From NCBI GenBank assembly GCA_030760725.1, contig JASWHV010000019.1, forward strand, positions 31,995,944 through 32,059,943: DNA of 64,000 bases, written 5' to 3'. The DNA comes from Neostapfia colusana (taxonomy: Eukaryota > Streptophyta > Magnoliopsida > Poales > Poaceae). This document shows positions 33,247 through 46,023 of this stretch, piece after piece; position 1 is the stretch's first letter, and every line of letters starts with the position of its first letter. A program made the position numbers and the translations under genes. Below the pieces are notes generated by a model, which worked only from the letters and a program-made list of their open reading frames with translations, searched no databases and was not told where the DNA came from.

Positions 33247-33855
33247 TATAACTCCCTCCATAGCCGCCCCACCCCTCTCTCTTTTTTTGGCTGCCGCCCT
33301 ATTCCCCCCTGCTGCCAAGTCGTGCCCCCCCCTGCTGGAATTTGGCCGCCGTCGAGCTCTGTCACACCTCACCGTCGCCGGAGAAGAAGCCCCCGACCAT
33401 CTGTCCTACCCGCAGCATTATAATTCTCCACGGAAAATCCTCCTCTGCTTCCATTGCAAGGGAGGAGGTCCTGCCACAATGAAGAGAGGAGGAACAAGTG
33501 AGCTAGGTTTCCGTTACCCCTCTTACAACGTCGCTGTTGTTTCTACGCACCAGTTTCTACACCCCCTGCGAGCAGAAAATTCTGCATGTGGACATACCAT
33601 GTTTTGGTCGATTTTTGATGGTGGGATTGATCTACAAAGTGGGTCAAGATCATCACCACGTCCATACATAATCCCAGCAAACTTGATCATCATAAAACCC
33701 CATGAAAGCCTACTAATACATGCAAGAACACGTACAAACTGGTTTTATAAAACTGCACCATAGGAATTGCATTAATTCACCTCATTGCTTCTTGAGTAAA
33801 GTTTGTGCATGATAATTGATTGCTTTAAATTTTGTATGTGTATGGTCATGAGTAG

Positions 33856-35198
33856 AAGGACAAGCCCAAGAGGCCGTCTACGAGGAACTACCGCACCAAG
33901 ACTTCGAAACGCTTGAGCAACACGAACCACGGGAGCAAGGTAAAAGTGCCCCTTGACCATATTGATCCTATGTTTTTGAAACTGTTTTTCTTGCGAAAAC
34001 TTTTATACTTGTATCAACTTGATGGGACACTCTTTTATAGGAGTTTACTAGTTTTGTTAAACCATTCTTGTCGCTGGGAAAGTTGATGAGTCGAGTATGG
34101 TCGATTTTTCTATTTGCTTCGCTTAATTTACAGGATATGGGAAGCTGAAAATTAAACTTATTAGCTACTGCACTCATGAGAATAAAGATGATGAGAACTT
34201 GATGATGTCAATGGAAATGGAATCAGGGAGATCTTGGCGAGCTTGGTTCGTGGATGTTGCTGAATGAGATGGTGGTTGCTTGCCGTAGATCTAAGGACCG
34301 ATTAATGCGAGCACATGCTAGGAAAATAGTGCCACCACAAGGACAAATATGGGTGTGTCTTAGCTAACTAATTAGGTGGTTCTAGCTTGTTGTGGAACGT
34401 TGGATGGCGCGGGGAGTGGGAGTCGATGAGGACTGCCCTGCGAACTGCATGGCACAAGAGGGGGCCCATGGGTGGGATAATGGAGATTCGAGCCTGCCGG
34501 TGAAACCTCGGTGGGTCTGTACATCCTAGTAGCCCCTTTGTAAAGGCTATTTTGTGATCTCTTGGCCATACACCAACGGTTGTGTACTGGTATATTGGAG
34601 GTTCTTTCTAGTTGCCGACGGGTGATGAAATCACAAACTTGTGGGTAAAGTGGTGCCACCTCTGCAGAGTATAAATCTATCATGATAGCCGTGCTTCCGG
34701 TCCCAAGCACCTAGCCAACGTCCATGATTAGAGGCAAAACTTGGTATGGTTATTCGGGTATGGTCATTGGGATTGGTTTTGGGACTGTATTGGGTTATGA
34801 CAATGAATTTGGTTTCGGTTATATGAAAATTAGGTGGTTATAAATACTTATGAGTATGAGATGAACTTGAGAAAGATTATTGGCTTGTTGAGACTTGATA
34901 AATGGTGAATTATGATGAAGGAATGTTGATGAATTACTTGGTTATGATTGGATTTAACTCACCTAGAACTAGTTGTTGTTTTCACCATGTTTGTGAAATA
35001 AAATTTGCTTGCTGCAATGAACCTCTTTATTTTCTACCTTGTTGTAAGCTACATGTTATACTTTTCCCGCACTTGCTGAGTACGACATGTACTCACCCTT
35101 GCATTCCCACATATACTTCGGCAACAGGAGAAGAGTACTTAGAGGACCCGGTGGAGTACAAGGCGTGCGCACTACCATCAACATACTTGTGGAGTTGA
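33856..35198 (+). CDS. Putative spliced acidic ORF in LTR2
   Basis: Exon 1 is 33856-33939, after ATGAGTAG, reading GQAQEAVYEELPHQDFETLE and ending EPREQ, with a conventional donor CAAG|GTAAAAG. Exon 2 is 35128-35198, after GGCAACAG, reading GEEYLEDPVEYKACALP...-stop. The junction is phase 1 and open. The intron is 1188 nt and contains the long form of the hairpin. Sequence identity with families A and D is minimal, but architecture and phase are identical. Confidence 0.5.
35077..35095 (+). other. Conserved LTR hairpin (LTR2)
   Basis: TGAGTAC-GACAT-GTACTCA, a 7-bp stem in CTTGCTGAGTAC...GTACTCACCCTTGC. Compared with the TGAGC/GCTCA form, both sides of the stem differ in a compensating way. 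Confidence 0.65.
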
Positions 35199-35655
35199 CG
35201 TTAGAGCCTGTTGTCTTAGCCATTTTCCGCTGTCATTAGATTCTTCTGCTGCAAGAATAAGTTAGATATTCATGATTGAGACAATGAGTCAATGTAATAA
35301 AGTACTTAAACAATATTCGTATGTGGTTATTGACAGGGGCCACGCCGCCCGTTCAATCACGGGGCCATGCCACTTGCCCGGGAATCGCATTGGGTGGTGC
35401 CATGTTGTGCGGCACCCAAAAGCACACATATAAGGAACAATGTATTACATAAAACAATAGCGGAAGCTTACAAGTTTTTCTTTGCAAATAGTTTATATCA
35501 AGTATCTACAGCGGAAGTCTATAAACGGCTGACGTCGAATAACTAAAGAGCACTTGAGAAGAGGTCCAGCCCGCGGACTCCTCTCGCTAACAACACGAAG
35601 ACAACAGCAGCGGCTGTGTTCTCCCTATGTTAAACGACTCGGAAGTCTCCGAGTC

Positions 35656-36919
35656 TCACCGGACAACCTTCTTCTTAGCATCGATGTTAACCTGCAAAAC
35701 CACTCATATAGCAAGCGTGAGCTCATAGGCTCAGCAAGACTGATCCGTCTCTCCTAAACAGGAAACTCTACATGCATGACGGGTTGCAATTAGGTTAGCT
35801 AGATTTGCATAAAGCACTCGCCTAATGTAGATCCTTAACTTTCAGATTTTAAACCTCATTGTACAGACCTTGAGCTGAACAGCTTCGCAACTCCACAATC
35901 AAACAAGAAGCGCTTTGTTGCGATGCTCCTTGCACAAAGTGAAATTAAAGTTTAATGAGCCTCTCTCTAATTCAATCATGGTTGCAATACAAGTTACATC
36001 ACAGCCTTATCATGTTCAAAAGAAACCATTCAGTTGTTACTACGTCAAGACACAGTGGGCAAGTATGCTCATATAACCGCGAGCGACGGTGATTCCAATC
36101 AGTCAACGCCCGGACTACACGACACGTACACCCGTACTCCGAGTTGCTGGCAGCAACCTCGACTGACGTTGTACGCTGCCACGTTTCCCAAGATCTTACA
36201 CACAGGACGCGGTCTAACTGCCCCAAGTACGCAAGCTCCCTCAAGGTACATACCCACAGTGGTATGTTCTTGATCGAGTTACCTCCTGCTACCCTGACGC
36301 CGAAAGCCTAAGATAGTTAGAAAAGTTCCAATGTGAATCTTCCAAGGTACATCGGTTTCTTGGGTCCCATATAGCCAGTATGCGCCCGGTACACAACTCA
36401 AACTTGTCCAACAGGGCCAAGTACAGATGGGCCTTAACCGACACAGGCAGGGCTATGCACGCACGGTCCGCAGCCTGCTGCATCTAAACCTCCCTGCCCG
36501 GTCTCCATTTCTTAAGTGTGAACTTTTCTCATTGTTTCTATTCTTCACCAGCTCCGAATAAACTAGCCCTAAACTCGCGAGTAGATTCCAACTACTCGGC
36601 TTCTACCGGACCTTTCCTACTAACATTTTGCGTAGCCAAATCCACTCGAGGAGGTTCTATTGTACCCTTTCTCTCTTAGGACATTCTGGTCATGCAGCTG
36701 GGGTATTAATTATTAACTAGACCTAATGCAATCAAATATTCAAGCTATGATCTCTAGAAATGGAAATGCTTTATAAAATTGTTCAAATGCGAACCAGGGC
36801 TTGCCTGTTTTTCAGGTGACCAATATAAACAGTTAGTGAAGATCACTTGAGGCTTGATCACTCGCTTTCCTCCCTCCTTGATCTCCACTTCAAATCCTTC
36901 ACACGTTCTCACGTAGATG
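35656..36919 (-). CDS. Putative spliced ORF in the E 3' LTR
   Basis: Minus strand. Exon 1 is 36919-36805, after ATGTAG, reading IYVRTCEGFEVEIKEGGKRV... and ending SPEKQ, with donor ACAG|GCAAGC. Exon 2 is 35691-35656, after TTTTGCAG, reading VNIDAKKKVVR-stop. The joint is in frame but phase 0, and exon 2 is basic, so this family differs from A, D, F and LTR2 while keeping the GC donor, intron length (about 1.1 kb), hairpin and exon order. Confidence 0.4.
35718..35733 (-). other. Conserved LTR hairpin (E 3' LTR)
   Basis: TGAGC-N6-GCTCA, with TTGCTGAGC context on the minus strand. The loop differs from the A/C/D loop (CATCGT) while the stem is unchanged. Confidence 0.6.
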
Positions 36920-39598
36920 CTACATGATATGAATATGCATATGTATTTAATTGTAAAGCTTTTTCTAATAAGCTCTAATGACATGTTTGAAAACTGGAAC
37001 TCTGTTTAAGAATTTAGAATGACACTGGTGCTAGTGGTTTGGGTTTGGGTTTAAGCACTATGGTCAAGTGGTAAGTGCTTTCTCCACTTGTGTGTTGATC
37101 ACCTAAAGAGGTTACACAGGGCAGTGGTGATCTAGAGCTCCAATGGAGCTGAAAATTTTCAGGTGAGCTCCTTGTCACAAGAAAGTCATCTGGGCCAAAA
37201 CTTAGCACTTTTCATTGAGTGGTTTATTCAGAACAATTCTCTAAGTAATTATGCAAAGAGGAATTAATTCTGAGGTAACACCCATGCTCATGTCAAAATT
37301 AGTGAACAAAATTTCAATTATAGTACATAGAGACAGCATGAATTTTGCTAGGATTTTTGGAGCTAAGAATTGTCCAGAACTGAATTTTCAAGTTGTGGAA
37401 ATTCTCTGAAAAATGTTTCTGTATTCATTTGAACAAAGCAACTTGAAATCTGAATTCTCCTGATCAAATCAACTCCAAATGAGCTGAAAATTTTACAGTA
37501 GTTCAATAACACCCGAAAGAATACTCCGGCAAAATTTGAGGATTTTTTGATGAACCAAACTCCCTCTAAAATTCTTTTGCTGAAATGCATTAAAGAATTT
37601 TCCAGAATTAAATAATGACTTTCGTACAAATTGGGTTGCATATTTGGATATAGTTTGTCAACTTGAATCTAGAATCACTAAATTTGGAGTTTGCTAGAAA
37701 AAGTTATGCTCTTCTAAAGTATTGGGGAAATCTGGAATTTGAATTAAATCGGGAAAAAATTCAAATGCTGACGGTGGGTCCAGGGGAACACGTGTCACGT
37801 GCAGAACCGCCGACACACGGGTCACAGAGTTATTTCCTGCACAGACACAAACAATCCGGCATTACAGAGGATCCGGCCCTTCTCTCCCGAGCGACTGACG
37901 TGTGGGGCGGCAACTCCTTCGTCTACATCGCGCCTCCCGCGCGATAGCGCCGCCGAGCTCGCCGGAGCACCGCCGAACTCGGTCGCCCAGCCAACTCCCG
38001 AGCAGCCACGTGCCACTAGTGCCTAATTAGACTCGAGGAACTCTCTGGTGTGGTCTACCCGAGCCGGCATAGCCTCCAACTTAGCTCACGATGACGGGGC
38101 AGCTCGGTGGAAGTCTGGCGACGTCGCCCCGATGCCCTAAGCCCTCCAACCTTCGGTTTCCAAGCCCTAGAGCACCAGTGGATGCTAGAGAAGCTTTGCA
38201 TGGTGGTGAAAAGGCTCGGGAATGGCTCTACCCTAGCTTTCATCGTGCGCCCCAATGCTTCCCATCGCGGCTGCCGTCAGAAAAGCTCGGAGTAGGCCCT
38301 CTACAGTGGGTTTCATGCTAGGGTTTGTGAAGCAAACTTGTGCGCCATCAAGTCTAGGTCCTGTGTGTGAAGTTTCGTGGGATTTAAACAAGAATCAGAT
38401 CAGAATTTCAATGTTCCTTACCTGAAGGTGATTTTGCACCGGCCGGAAGAAAACTGCAAAATTCGCTGTTGACGATCAACCTTTCGACTCAAGCTTCTGA
38501 TGTGAGCTGCGTGGAGGCTCGGCGCGGCCAACGGTCCTCTTGCTTGGTCTTGAAAGCCTCTCAGTTGGGCTGCCCACGAGAGCACCTCGTCGCCTTTGCT
38601 TTCGGCCGCCGTGGAAAAGCTTGCGCCCGAGTGAGGAGAGCCAAGAACCGCTCGGCTGTGGTGCGAGGAGGTCGTGGGAGTTGCGGTGATGCAGTTTTGC
38701 TTCTCAACCAAGGTTTTCACGTGATCTTCTGGGCGCTCGAACGATAAACGGGATGGTGGCAGCTGCGGTTAGGTTCTGGCGCGAGGAGCAATGAAACTGA
38801 GCCGGTTCTGGATGTTGTGAGCAAACGAAGCACGGGCTGAGGTGATGAGAACGGGGAACCAGCTTGCCAGCGCAAGGGGATAAAGGAGGAGGTGGCTCCG
38901 GCTTGCCTCTGTGTCGCACGGCGAGGAGCCTCAGTTTGTTCTCGGTGGCTCGGTTGCTTCGAGTGGAGGAGGGAAAACAGAGACCAATCACTGAGATATT
39001 TTGCCATTTAACTTCCTCAATGACAAGGTGGTCCCAGCCCCTTCTTAACCCTATAAAATATCTCCCAAAATTTGTAAACTATGAAATTAAATTGTGGGAG
39101 TTCAATTCTGAGGTGCATTTGAATAATTGGGCAAGTTTCATCCAAATTCAAATGGGTATTTGAATTCTTTGCAATTTAAAGTCCTTTTTGGAAAATGAGT
39201 TGCAAACCATTTCAAAAATTTCTAAAACTTTGCATACGCACTATTTTGAACATAAGGAATTCAAATATGAAATCTGATTTTAAATTTGGCTGCTGCAAAT
39301 GAGAATTTTAGCACAACAGTTTGAATTTCATTGTGTTGCCCTCATTTGAATTTTGAGTTGAACAAACTTATTCCAAAATCTGAATTTAGCTTGCTCACAC
39401 ATATGGGAACTTCCCACGTTGGTTTCAAATCCCTTTTGGGTTCCAAGTATTCAAATAAATATTTGAACTTGTGTGAAGAGAGCTTTCATGTGTATTATCA
39501 CATGTGAAAAAGTTTAAACAGCGCCATTTTTCATACATATGAAACCAAGTTTTTGCAAACAAGAGTTTCTTTGTATTCACATTTTTGGGACCTTTACA

Positions 39599-39609
39599 TT
39601 CCTCCCCCT
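39599..39609 (-). other. Element E polypurine tract
   Basis: Minus strand AGGGGGAGGAA directly before the 3' LTR; it would prime plus-strand cDNA. The same tract (GGGGGGAGGAA) adjoins the other LTR at 49956-49966. Confidence 0.8.
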
Positions 39610-39654
39610 GAAAAGGAATCTCGTCCCAAGATTACAAAATAAGAACGAGACGGG

Positions 39655-40009
39655 AGGGTAATTACAAAGTTTATGACAAAAGCTCCGGATAATTCTTGTG
39701 GATGTAATCTTCGCTTTCCCATGTCACCTCTTCCAGGGTATGATAACTCCACAGGACTTTATAAAACTTCAAAGTCCGGTTTCGGGTGATCCGGGACTTT
39801 TGATCGATAATCTGAATAGGCTGCTCGGTGTATGTGAGATTCGGCTTCAACTCGTCGATGTCTTCGGTGCGGACAGCAGCGGTAAACTTGAGACACGTAG
39901 CTGGGACACGTGAAATATGTCATGAATACCGGCAAGGCTTGCCGGTAGTTCCAGCCGGTAGGCTACAGTCCCACACTTCTCTGTGATGGCAAATTAACGG
40001 ACCGATGAA
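39655..40009 (-). pseudogene. Element E integrase C-terminus and chromodomain
   Basis: Minus strand, in pieces: RLELPASLAGIHDIFHVSQL, then DIDELKPNLTY, IQIIDQKSRITR and LWSYHTLEEVTWESED, closing near 39,655. This corresponds to the chromodomain region of element G. A stop follows KLAP and at least one frameshift occurs around 39,890-39,900. Confidence 0.75.
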
Positions 40010-40950
40010 TCAGGGAGCAAGTTTCCCCTTGACACCGAACAGATGAATCCCTTTCATCGGAGACACACAAAGATACACATGCTCCCTGATGTCGAAATGC
40101 ATCGGTCGACGCCTCTGATCCGTGTAGCTCTTTTGACGAGATTGAGCAGCTTTGAGGTTCTCTTGTATTATCCTAACTCTCTCTTCAGCTTCATTGACAA
40201 GATCGACCTCAAACGTGACTCGTTCGCCGGACTCGCACCAATTCAATGGTGTACGGCACTTCCGGCCATAGAGAGCTTCATATGGTGCCATTTTGATGCT
40301 CGTCTGATAAAAGTTGTTGTACGAGAACTCTGCCAACGGTAAGTGATCATCCTAGCTCTTACTGTGGTGGATGGCACACGCTCTTAGCATATCTTCCAGT
40401 ATTTGATTCACCCTCCCAGTTTGCCCATCTGTTTGAGGGTGATACGCGGAGCTTCTAATCAGTTTGGTTCCCAAGGATGCATGTAGCTGCTCCCAGAAAC
40501 GGGCTACTAACAGCGATCCTTTGTCGGACACAATGGTATGGGGAACTCTATGTAAGCACAAGATCCGTGCTATGTACAACTCCGCATACTGCTTTGCATT
40601 ATACCAAGTATGTACAGGGACGAAATGTTCTTATTTGGTTAACCGGTCAACGATTACCCAAATTGAATCATGGTTGTGGGAGGTCATCGGCAACCCGACG
40701 ACGAAGTCCATACTCAAGTCTTCCCACTTCCATGCCGGTACATGCAGTGGTTGCAACAGACACGACTTCTTCACATGGTCGGCCTTGACTATTCGACACG
40801 TATCGCATTCTGAAACGTACTTTGCAACTTCACGTTTCATACGTGTCCACCAAAATTTCTTCCGGAGATCTTGGTACATTTTATTGCTGCCCGGATGAAT
40901 GGAAAATTTGGATAAATGAGCCTCATCCAAAATTTTTTTCCGTAGTCTCA
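40010..40950 (-). pseudogene. Element E integrase
   Basis: HHCC region (DEAHLSKFSIH, CDTCRIVKADH) and catalytic core: LSMDFVVGLP (first Asp kept), VSDKGSLLVARFWE (second Asp kept), QTDGQTGRVNQ (the catalytic Glu is Gly). Stops lie near 40,630 and 40,340. This copy lost Glu, whereas element G lost the first Asp. Confidence 0.88.
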
Positions 40951-42560
40951 TATCCCGGGGTACTACAATCCGGTCGTTGAACCACAAAGTACCTTCATCG
41001 TCTTTCCGGAAGCATTTCATTTCTCCGTTGTCTAATCTTCGCCGTATGTGAGACATACCCTTGTATTTTCGTTGAGCTTCAATGATCTCGTCTCGGATGG
41101 TAGGGATGAGATCGAGATTATAGAGAGCTCCATACGGGATGACACAGAGGCTTGGTTCTTCATCATCCATTTCAGCAATAGTCAGGTGATGGATATGCGC
41201 CTTACGACGGAGCGCATCGGCAACCACATTCGCCTTTAATGGATGATAATGAATATTAAGTTCATAATCTTTAATGATCTCTAACCATCTTCGTTGCTTC
41301 ATGTTTAATTCATTCTGAGTGAAGATGTATTTCAAGCTCTTGTGGTCGGTGTAGAGGTGTACAAGATTTCAAAGCAAGTAATGCATCCACATCTTCAAAG
41401 CAATGACCACGGCAGCTAACTCGAAATCATGAGTTGGATAATGCTGCTCGTGACTTCTAAGTTGACGAGATCCATAAGCGACCACTCGTCCTTCTTGCAT
41501 CAGCACGCAGCCAAGACCGATGCCAGATGCATCGCAATAGACGTCGAATGGCTTCGTCGTATCCGGCTGAGCAAGAACTGGGGCTGTTGTTAGATGCTTC
41601 ACTAGAGTCTTGAAGCCTTGTTCACACGCAGCACCCCACACAATGGTATCCTTCTTCAATAATTCTGTCATCGGTTTAGCGATCTTGGAGAAACCCAGAA
41701 TGAACCTCCGGTAATAACCCGCTAAACCGAGGAAGCTACGGATTTTATACACAGACTTTGGTGACTCCCATTTCTGCACTTGGATAATCTTACTCGGATC
41801 AACAGCGATGCCCTCCGCTGAAATAATGTGTCCGAGAAAAGGTACTTGATTAATCCAGAATTCACACTTGCTGACTTTTCAATAGAGCTGATGATCTCGC
41901 AATCTTTGTAGCACAATATGCAGATGTTCAGCATGTTCTTCCTCTGACTTGGAGTACACCAAGATATCGTCGATGTAGACCACGACGAATTTATCCAACT
42001 CCGGCATGAACACTGAATTCATCAGGTACATAAAGTGTGCCGGGGAGTTGGTCAAACCAAAAGACATAACAAGATACTCATATAGTCCATATCTCGTTTA
42101 AAATGCCATCTTTGGAATATCTTCTTCCTGGATTTTTATCTGGTGATATCCGGACCGAAGGTCCATCTTTGAGAATACCTTAGCACCCACTAATTGATAG
42201 AAGATCATATCAATGCTAGGTAGTGAATACTTGTTCTTGATGGTCACGGCATTCAGAGGACGATAATCAACTCAAAGCCGTAGTGTTTCGTTCTTCTTTT
42301 TGACAAACAACGTTGAACAACCCCAAGGTGACGAACTCGGTCCTATAAAGCCCTTGCTCATTAGGTCATTCAGCTGTGTCTTTAATTCTGCCAGTTCATT
42401 GGGTGCCATCTTGTACGGCCTTCGTGATATTGGTGTTGTTCCCGGTATAAGTTAAATCTTGAACTCTACGTCTCGCTCGGGCGGCATGCCCGGTAAATCA
42501 TCGGGAAACAGATGCGGATACTCACGTACCACCGGAATGTCCTCTATCTTCACAGCTTCT
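40951..42560 (-). pseudogene. Element E reverse transcriptase and RNase H
   Basis: RT with SFGLTNSPAHFMYLMN and catalytic YIDDILVYSKSEEEH. RNase H has DVYCDASGIGLGCVLMQEGR, YTDHKSLKYIFTQNELNMK and NVVADALRRK. Several in-frame stops (near 42,285, 42,100, 41,879 and 41,369) and shifts interrupt it. Sequence is closest, by eye, to element G in this window. Confidence 0.9.
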
Positions 42561-42990
42561 ATGTGGTTCACTGTTGCAATCTGCTGCCGTCTGGCGCCCA
42601 GAATTAATATATGAAGACCGTGCTCTGGGGAGTTGAGCTCAACGGTCCTAGAGCTGATGTTAAGAACTACCTTGTGGTAATTCAACCACGACATCCCCAA
42701 AATGATGTCGATCTTCAGACCCTTAACAAAAATGAGAGTCATGGGGTATATTCTACCCCCCAAACAAAGAGATGCTGGGGAGACAACCTCGCTTGTGGTA
42801 CTGCTGCCACCAGCGAAGATATGAGGTATTGCCTCTTTGTATAAGCTGTTTGGACCTGATGTTGAGCCACAAAAGATTGGCCACTAAAATTTTGTGTGGC
42901 ACCGGAATCAAAGAGAATCAAAACCGGTAGCTGATTCAGAGAAAACATCCCTGCTAGAGCAGCTTCCCCTTCCGGAACATCATCAATCAC
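42561..42990 (-). pseudogene. Element E protease
   Basis: Active site LFDSGATQNF at about 42,912, then GGRIYPMTLIF and DIILGMSWLNYHKVVL after a frameshift near 42,750. Same arrangement as in element G. Confidence 0.85.
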
Positions 42991-43014
42991 GGTATAGTGT
43001 ATGTTACCCCTTAT

Positions 43015-44158
43015 CTTCCCTCCTTTCTGCAGATTGAGGTACGGGTTGTATTGTTGTAAATATGATGACCCGCAACCTTGAGTTTCCTCCGGACAATACC
43101 TAGCATAATGGCCCATACGCCAACAAGTGAAATATGGATGTCTCTCCGTTTCTTCGTTGACTCGCGGTTGGACGCTAGGTACACATGGCTGCAGCGATGG
43201 AGCACAAACAACCGTCTGGTGCTGCTGCTGTGGAGGTGGTGCAAGTTGTGGTAGTTGACCAGCAATCAACCTCTGAGGAGTTGATCGTACAGGTGGCCTC
43301 CATCCTTCACCGGATGGCGTTTGATACACCAAACAGTACTTCTGAGGCACATAACTTGTGCTGGCCTCCTCGATATCACTCATTTTTCTTTTCTTTGCTT
43401 GCCACTCAAGTGTCGGCTTCTCTTGTATGAGAGCCGCATCAACCATGTCAGTGTAACTGCCGTTATTGTGTACGGCCAACTTCTCTTGTAATATAGCACT
43501 CAGGCCATGGAAGAATAAATCACACCGTGCCTCTTCTTTGGCCACATATTCGGGAGTATTGGGCCAAAAGGTTAAACCTTCTGACATACTCAAGGACACT
43601 CATGTCCCCTTGCTTCAAGCCCAAAAATTCCTCCCACTTTGCCTTGACAATACCTAGTGGTATGTGACGAATACAAAAGGCTTCACAGAATTCACCCCAT
43701 GTTACTTGATGGCCCTCCGGAATAGTGGCAGGATGGTCAACCCACCAGTTTCCGGCTGCTCCATGGAGTTGCTGAGCGGCAAACATTGTCTTCTGAACTT
43801 CGTCACACTCGAATACTCCGAATTTAGACTCCATGACACGAAGCCATTGATCTGCTTCCACAGGATCGGTGGCTTCAGTAAAGATTGGCGGTTGAGTCGC
43901 CAAGAAATCCAGATAAGCGTTCTGAGCTGGAACGACTTGTTGTGTGTTCTGGAGTACGCCCTGCTGTACCAAGGCTTGGAGTAAGCGTGTGTTTTCTTGA
44001 GTCGCTTCTTAGAGTATCCTGGTGTTCTCCTGGTTAGACTCGACAACCCGAGTCATAAGATCCATCCATCCCGTGGATGGTGGTTTCGACGGTGGAATAG
44101 AAGCATCTCCGCCTCGGCGAGAACTCCCGGCACTACTCCTAGAGCGAGTACGAACCAT
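43015..44158 (-). pseudogene. Element E gag
   Basis: ATG at 44158 opens MVRTRSRSSAGSSRRGG. TAA at 44011-44009 is in frame; the frame continues with the capsid-like part (PPIFTEATDPVEADQWLRVM, FCEAFCIRHIP, FLGLKQGDMSV) and shifts near 43,580. The zinc knuckle at about 43,134-43,087 reads YFTCWRMGHYARYCP, with the first Cys replaced by Tyr. A Gln/Pro-rich linker precedes it. Confidence 0.88.
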
Positions 44159-45682
44159 ACTGCGAAAATATATTTGAGATGAGTTAAACATGAACTCAGA
44201 AGTATTTGAGGCTAATGAAAACATAAATATGTCAAAACTTTATGAAAGCAGTAACAAAATCCATGTTTACACAACTCCTTAGAGTAGGCGTAGCTAACCA
44301 GCCTATCTGTACAGAACAGACCTTTATGCACTATCTCCAGATTTTGATATAATTAAAAGCATTTTCATAACTCAAGTTGAATACCAATGTTAAATTTAAC
44401 TTCAGTATCTTTCCAACGAGTACTCATATGCCTTCATATCATCTCTGGATCAAGATTATGATTTTCCAATATTGACAGAATTCCTGGATAAAATTTGCCA
44501 GCATCTCCTTTGTATGTGGCTATTTTTATCACAGCTGTATATGCAAATGAAACAAGAATCTGAAGAAACTTTAAACTACAACAATGTTTCAAATTTCATA
44601 AACTTTACAACGCTGTATCATAAGCTTCTTAAGGATTTTTTACAGAAATTTATGGCTTAAAAACGGAAAGGTCCAGAGATGTTTTGCTGCTGTCCTGGTT
44701 CTGGACAGTTTACCTTCAACTGGACTTTCCACCAATTTAATGTGTGATTTTTGCGCTGGAGGTCTACAAAGAAGTTGTAGATCACTTGAAAATGTTTCCA
44801 GAACTGTATCATACACCCTACATGGTTAAAGCTACTCAGAGTTATGCTCTGTCCAATTCAAGCAAGAATTCCTGCCGAAAACAGAGCACTCTGTTTTTGA
44901 AATCTTTGAAGCCTAGTCATCCTCTTATTTGAATCTTAGCTCAAAATAAGAGTTCAGTAACTAATATTTGTTTCAAACATCCATTTTTAGTTGAAAGTTA
45001 GTTCATGAGTCATTTTTTATAGGGAAGAGGTTATTGAGTTCAGTACGCCGTCGATGCACCGTAAGAAGCATGTCGGTACTACGTAGCCTCACAAAAGAAA
45101 AACCTAACTGGATTATACCAGCACAACGTATCATAGGTGGCGCTAAAGCGGTCACTCGCAAACATGTTCTACTCGTACTACGGTTTCATGGTTAATCCTG
45201 CATTAGTCACACACAATCGTCAGGTCCAGCTGCACACCGAACCCAGTCCCAATACAGTTTGTACACCTGTCCTTCATCACTTGCACAGGTGTTCTCAAGC
45301 CAAACATGCCTTGAGATACGTGTTCATTTTACTAACCACGTGACGGGGTTTCCCAAACTTGCCGTAGCACGCCAGGGAAGGGCGTTGCTCGAATACCCCA
45401 AACGACATGAAGAGTCGTAGAGAATACTAAAGCGGGCCAGGTTACCTGCCACCCGTGGGGATCCACCCTTCAGCTTGTGCGCACTGGTGGACAGCGCTTA
45501 CGTGCACCCCCAAGACATAGAACGTCCTGAGATGCACGATTTTCCGACATAGCAAATAAATTATGTTGACACCTTCATATTAGGCTAATAGTAATCCTTA
45601 TGTGGGCCTAGTACCGTATCCTCACCGTAACCTAGATTTTTGTCGTAATATGATCCTTATTCCGTGCGCTATTACCAATGTG
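44159..45682 (-). other. Element E leader
   Basis: About 1.5 kb without a convincing gene. The PBS-proximal part aligns by eye with the leaders of B and C (GCTGTCCACCAGTG.GCACAAGCT.AAGGGTGGA and GACTCTTCATGTCGTTTGGGGTATTCGAGCAACGCCC as split matches). This shared leader ties the non-autonomous elements to E-like gag-pol elements. Confidence 0.7.
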
Positions 45683-45694
45683 GCTCTGATACCA
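45683..45694 (-). other. Element E primer-binding site
   Basis: Minus-strand TGGTATCAGAGC, 3 bp after the LTR end (TGTCA-GCA). Confidence 0.9.
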
Positions 45695-46023
45695 TGCTGA
45701 CAGGGGCCAAAGCCGCCCGTTCAATCACGAGACCGTGCCACTCGCTTGGGAATCACATTGGGTGGTGCCGTGTTGTACGGCACCCAACAGCACACATATA
45801 AGGAACAATATATTACATAAAACAATAGCGGAAACTTACAATTTTTTCTTTGCAAATAGTTTACATCAAGTAGCTACAATGGAAGTCTATAAACGGATCA
45901 CGTCAAATAACTAAAGAGAACTCGAGAAGAGGTCCAGCCCGTGGACTCCTCTTGCTAGCAACACGAAGACAACAGCAGCGACTGGGTTCTCCCTGTGTTA
46001 AAAGACTCGGAAGTCTCCGAGTC

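Larger units (their letters stand above)
32692..35335 (+). mobile_element. LTR2, probable solo LTR of an F-like family
   Basis: Starts TGATTGCAGCACCCTC inside the leader of B and ends TTATTGACA. It aligns with solo LTR F from the acidic exon 1 onward (CCTTGACCA..TTGATCCTAT; CTCAAGAGGGGGCC; TGATGAAATCAC; the hairpin). Length about 2.64 kb versus 3.36 kb for F. Its final TGACA coincides with the first bases of LTR E, so the right edge is ambiguous by 5 bp, and no target duplication can be shown. Confidence 0.7.
35331..39598 (-). repeat. Element E 3' LTR
   Basis: 4268 bp. On the minus strand it starts TGTAAAGGTCCC and ends GGCCCCTGTCA. It contains the acidic ORF module and hairpin in the last 1.6 kb and a GC-rich region around 37,900-38,980. 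Confidence 0.9.

Noticed and set aside
35999..36244. An 81-codon minus-strand frame conserved at 46362-46607
   Set aside because: The two copies are the same place in the two LTRs of element E, so similarity is expected from LTR origin. It lies in the intron of the mini-gene model and has no relation to frames in other LTR families.
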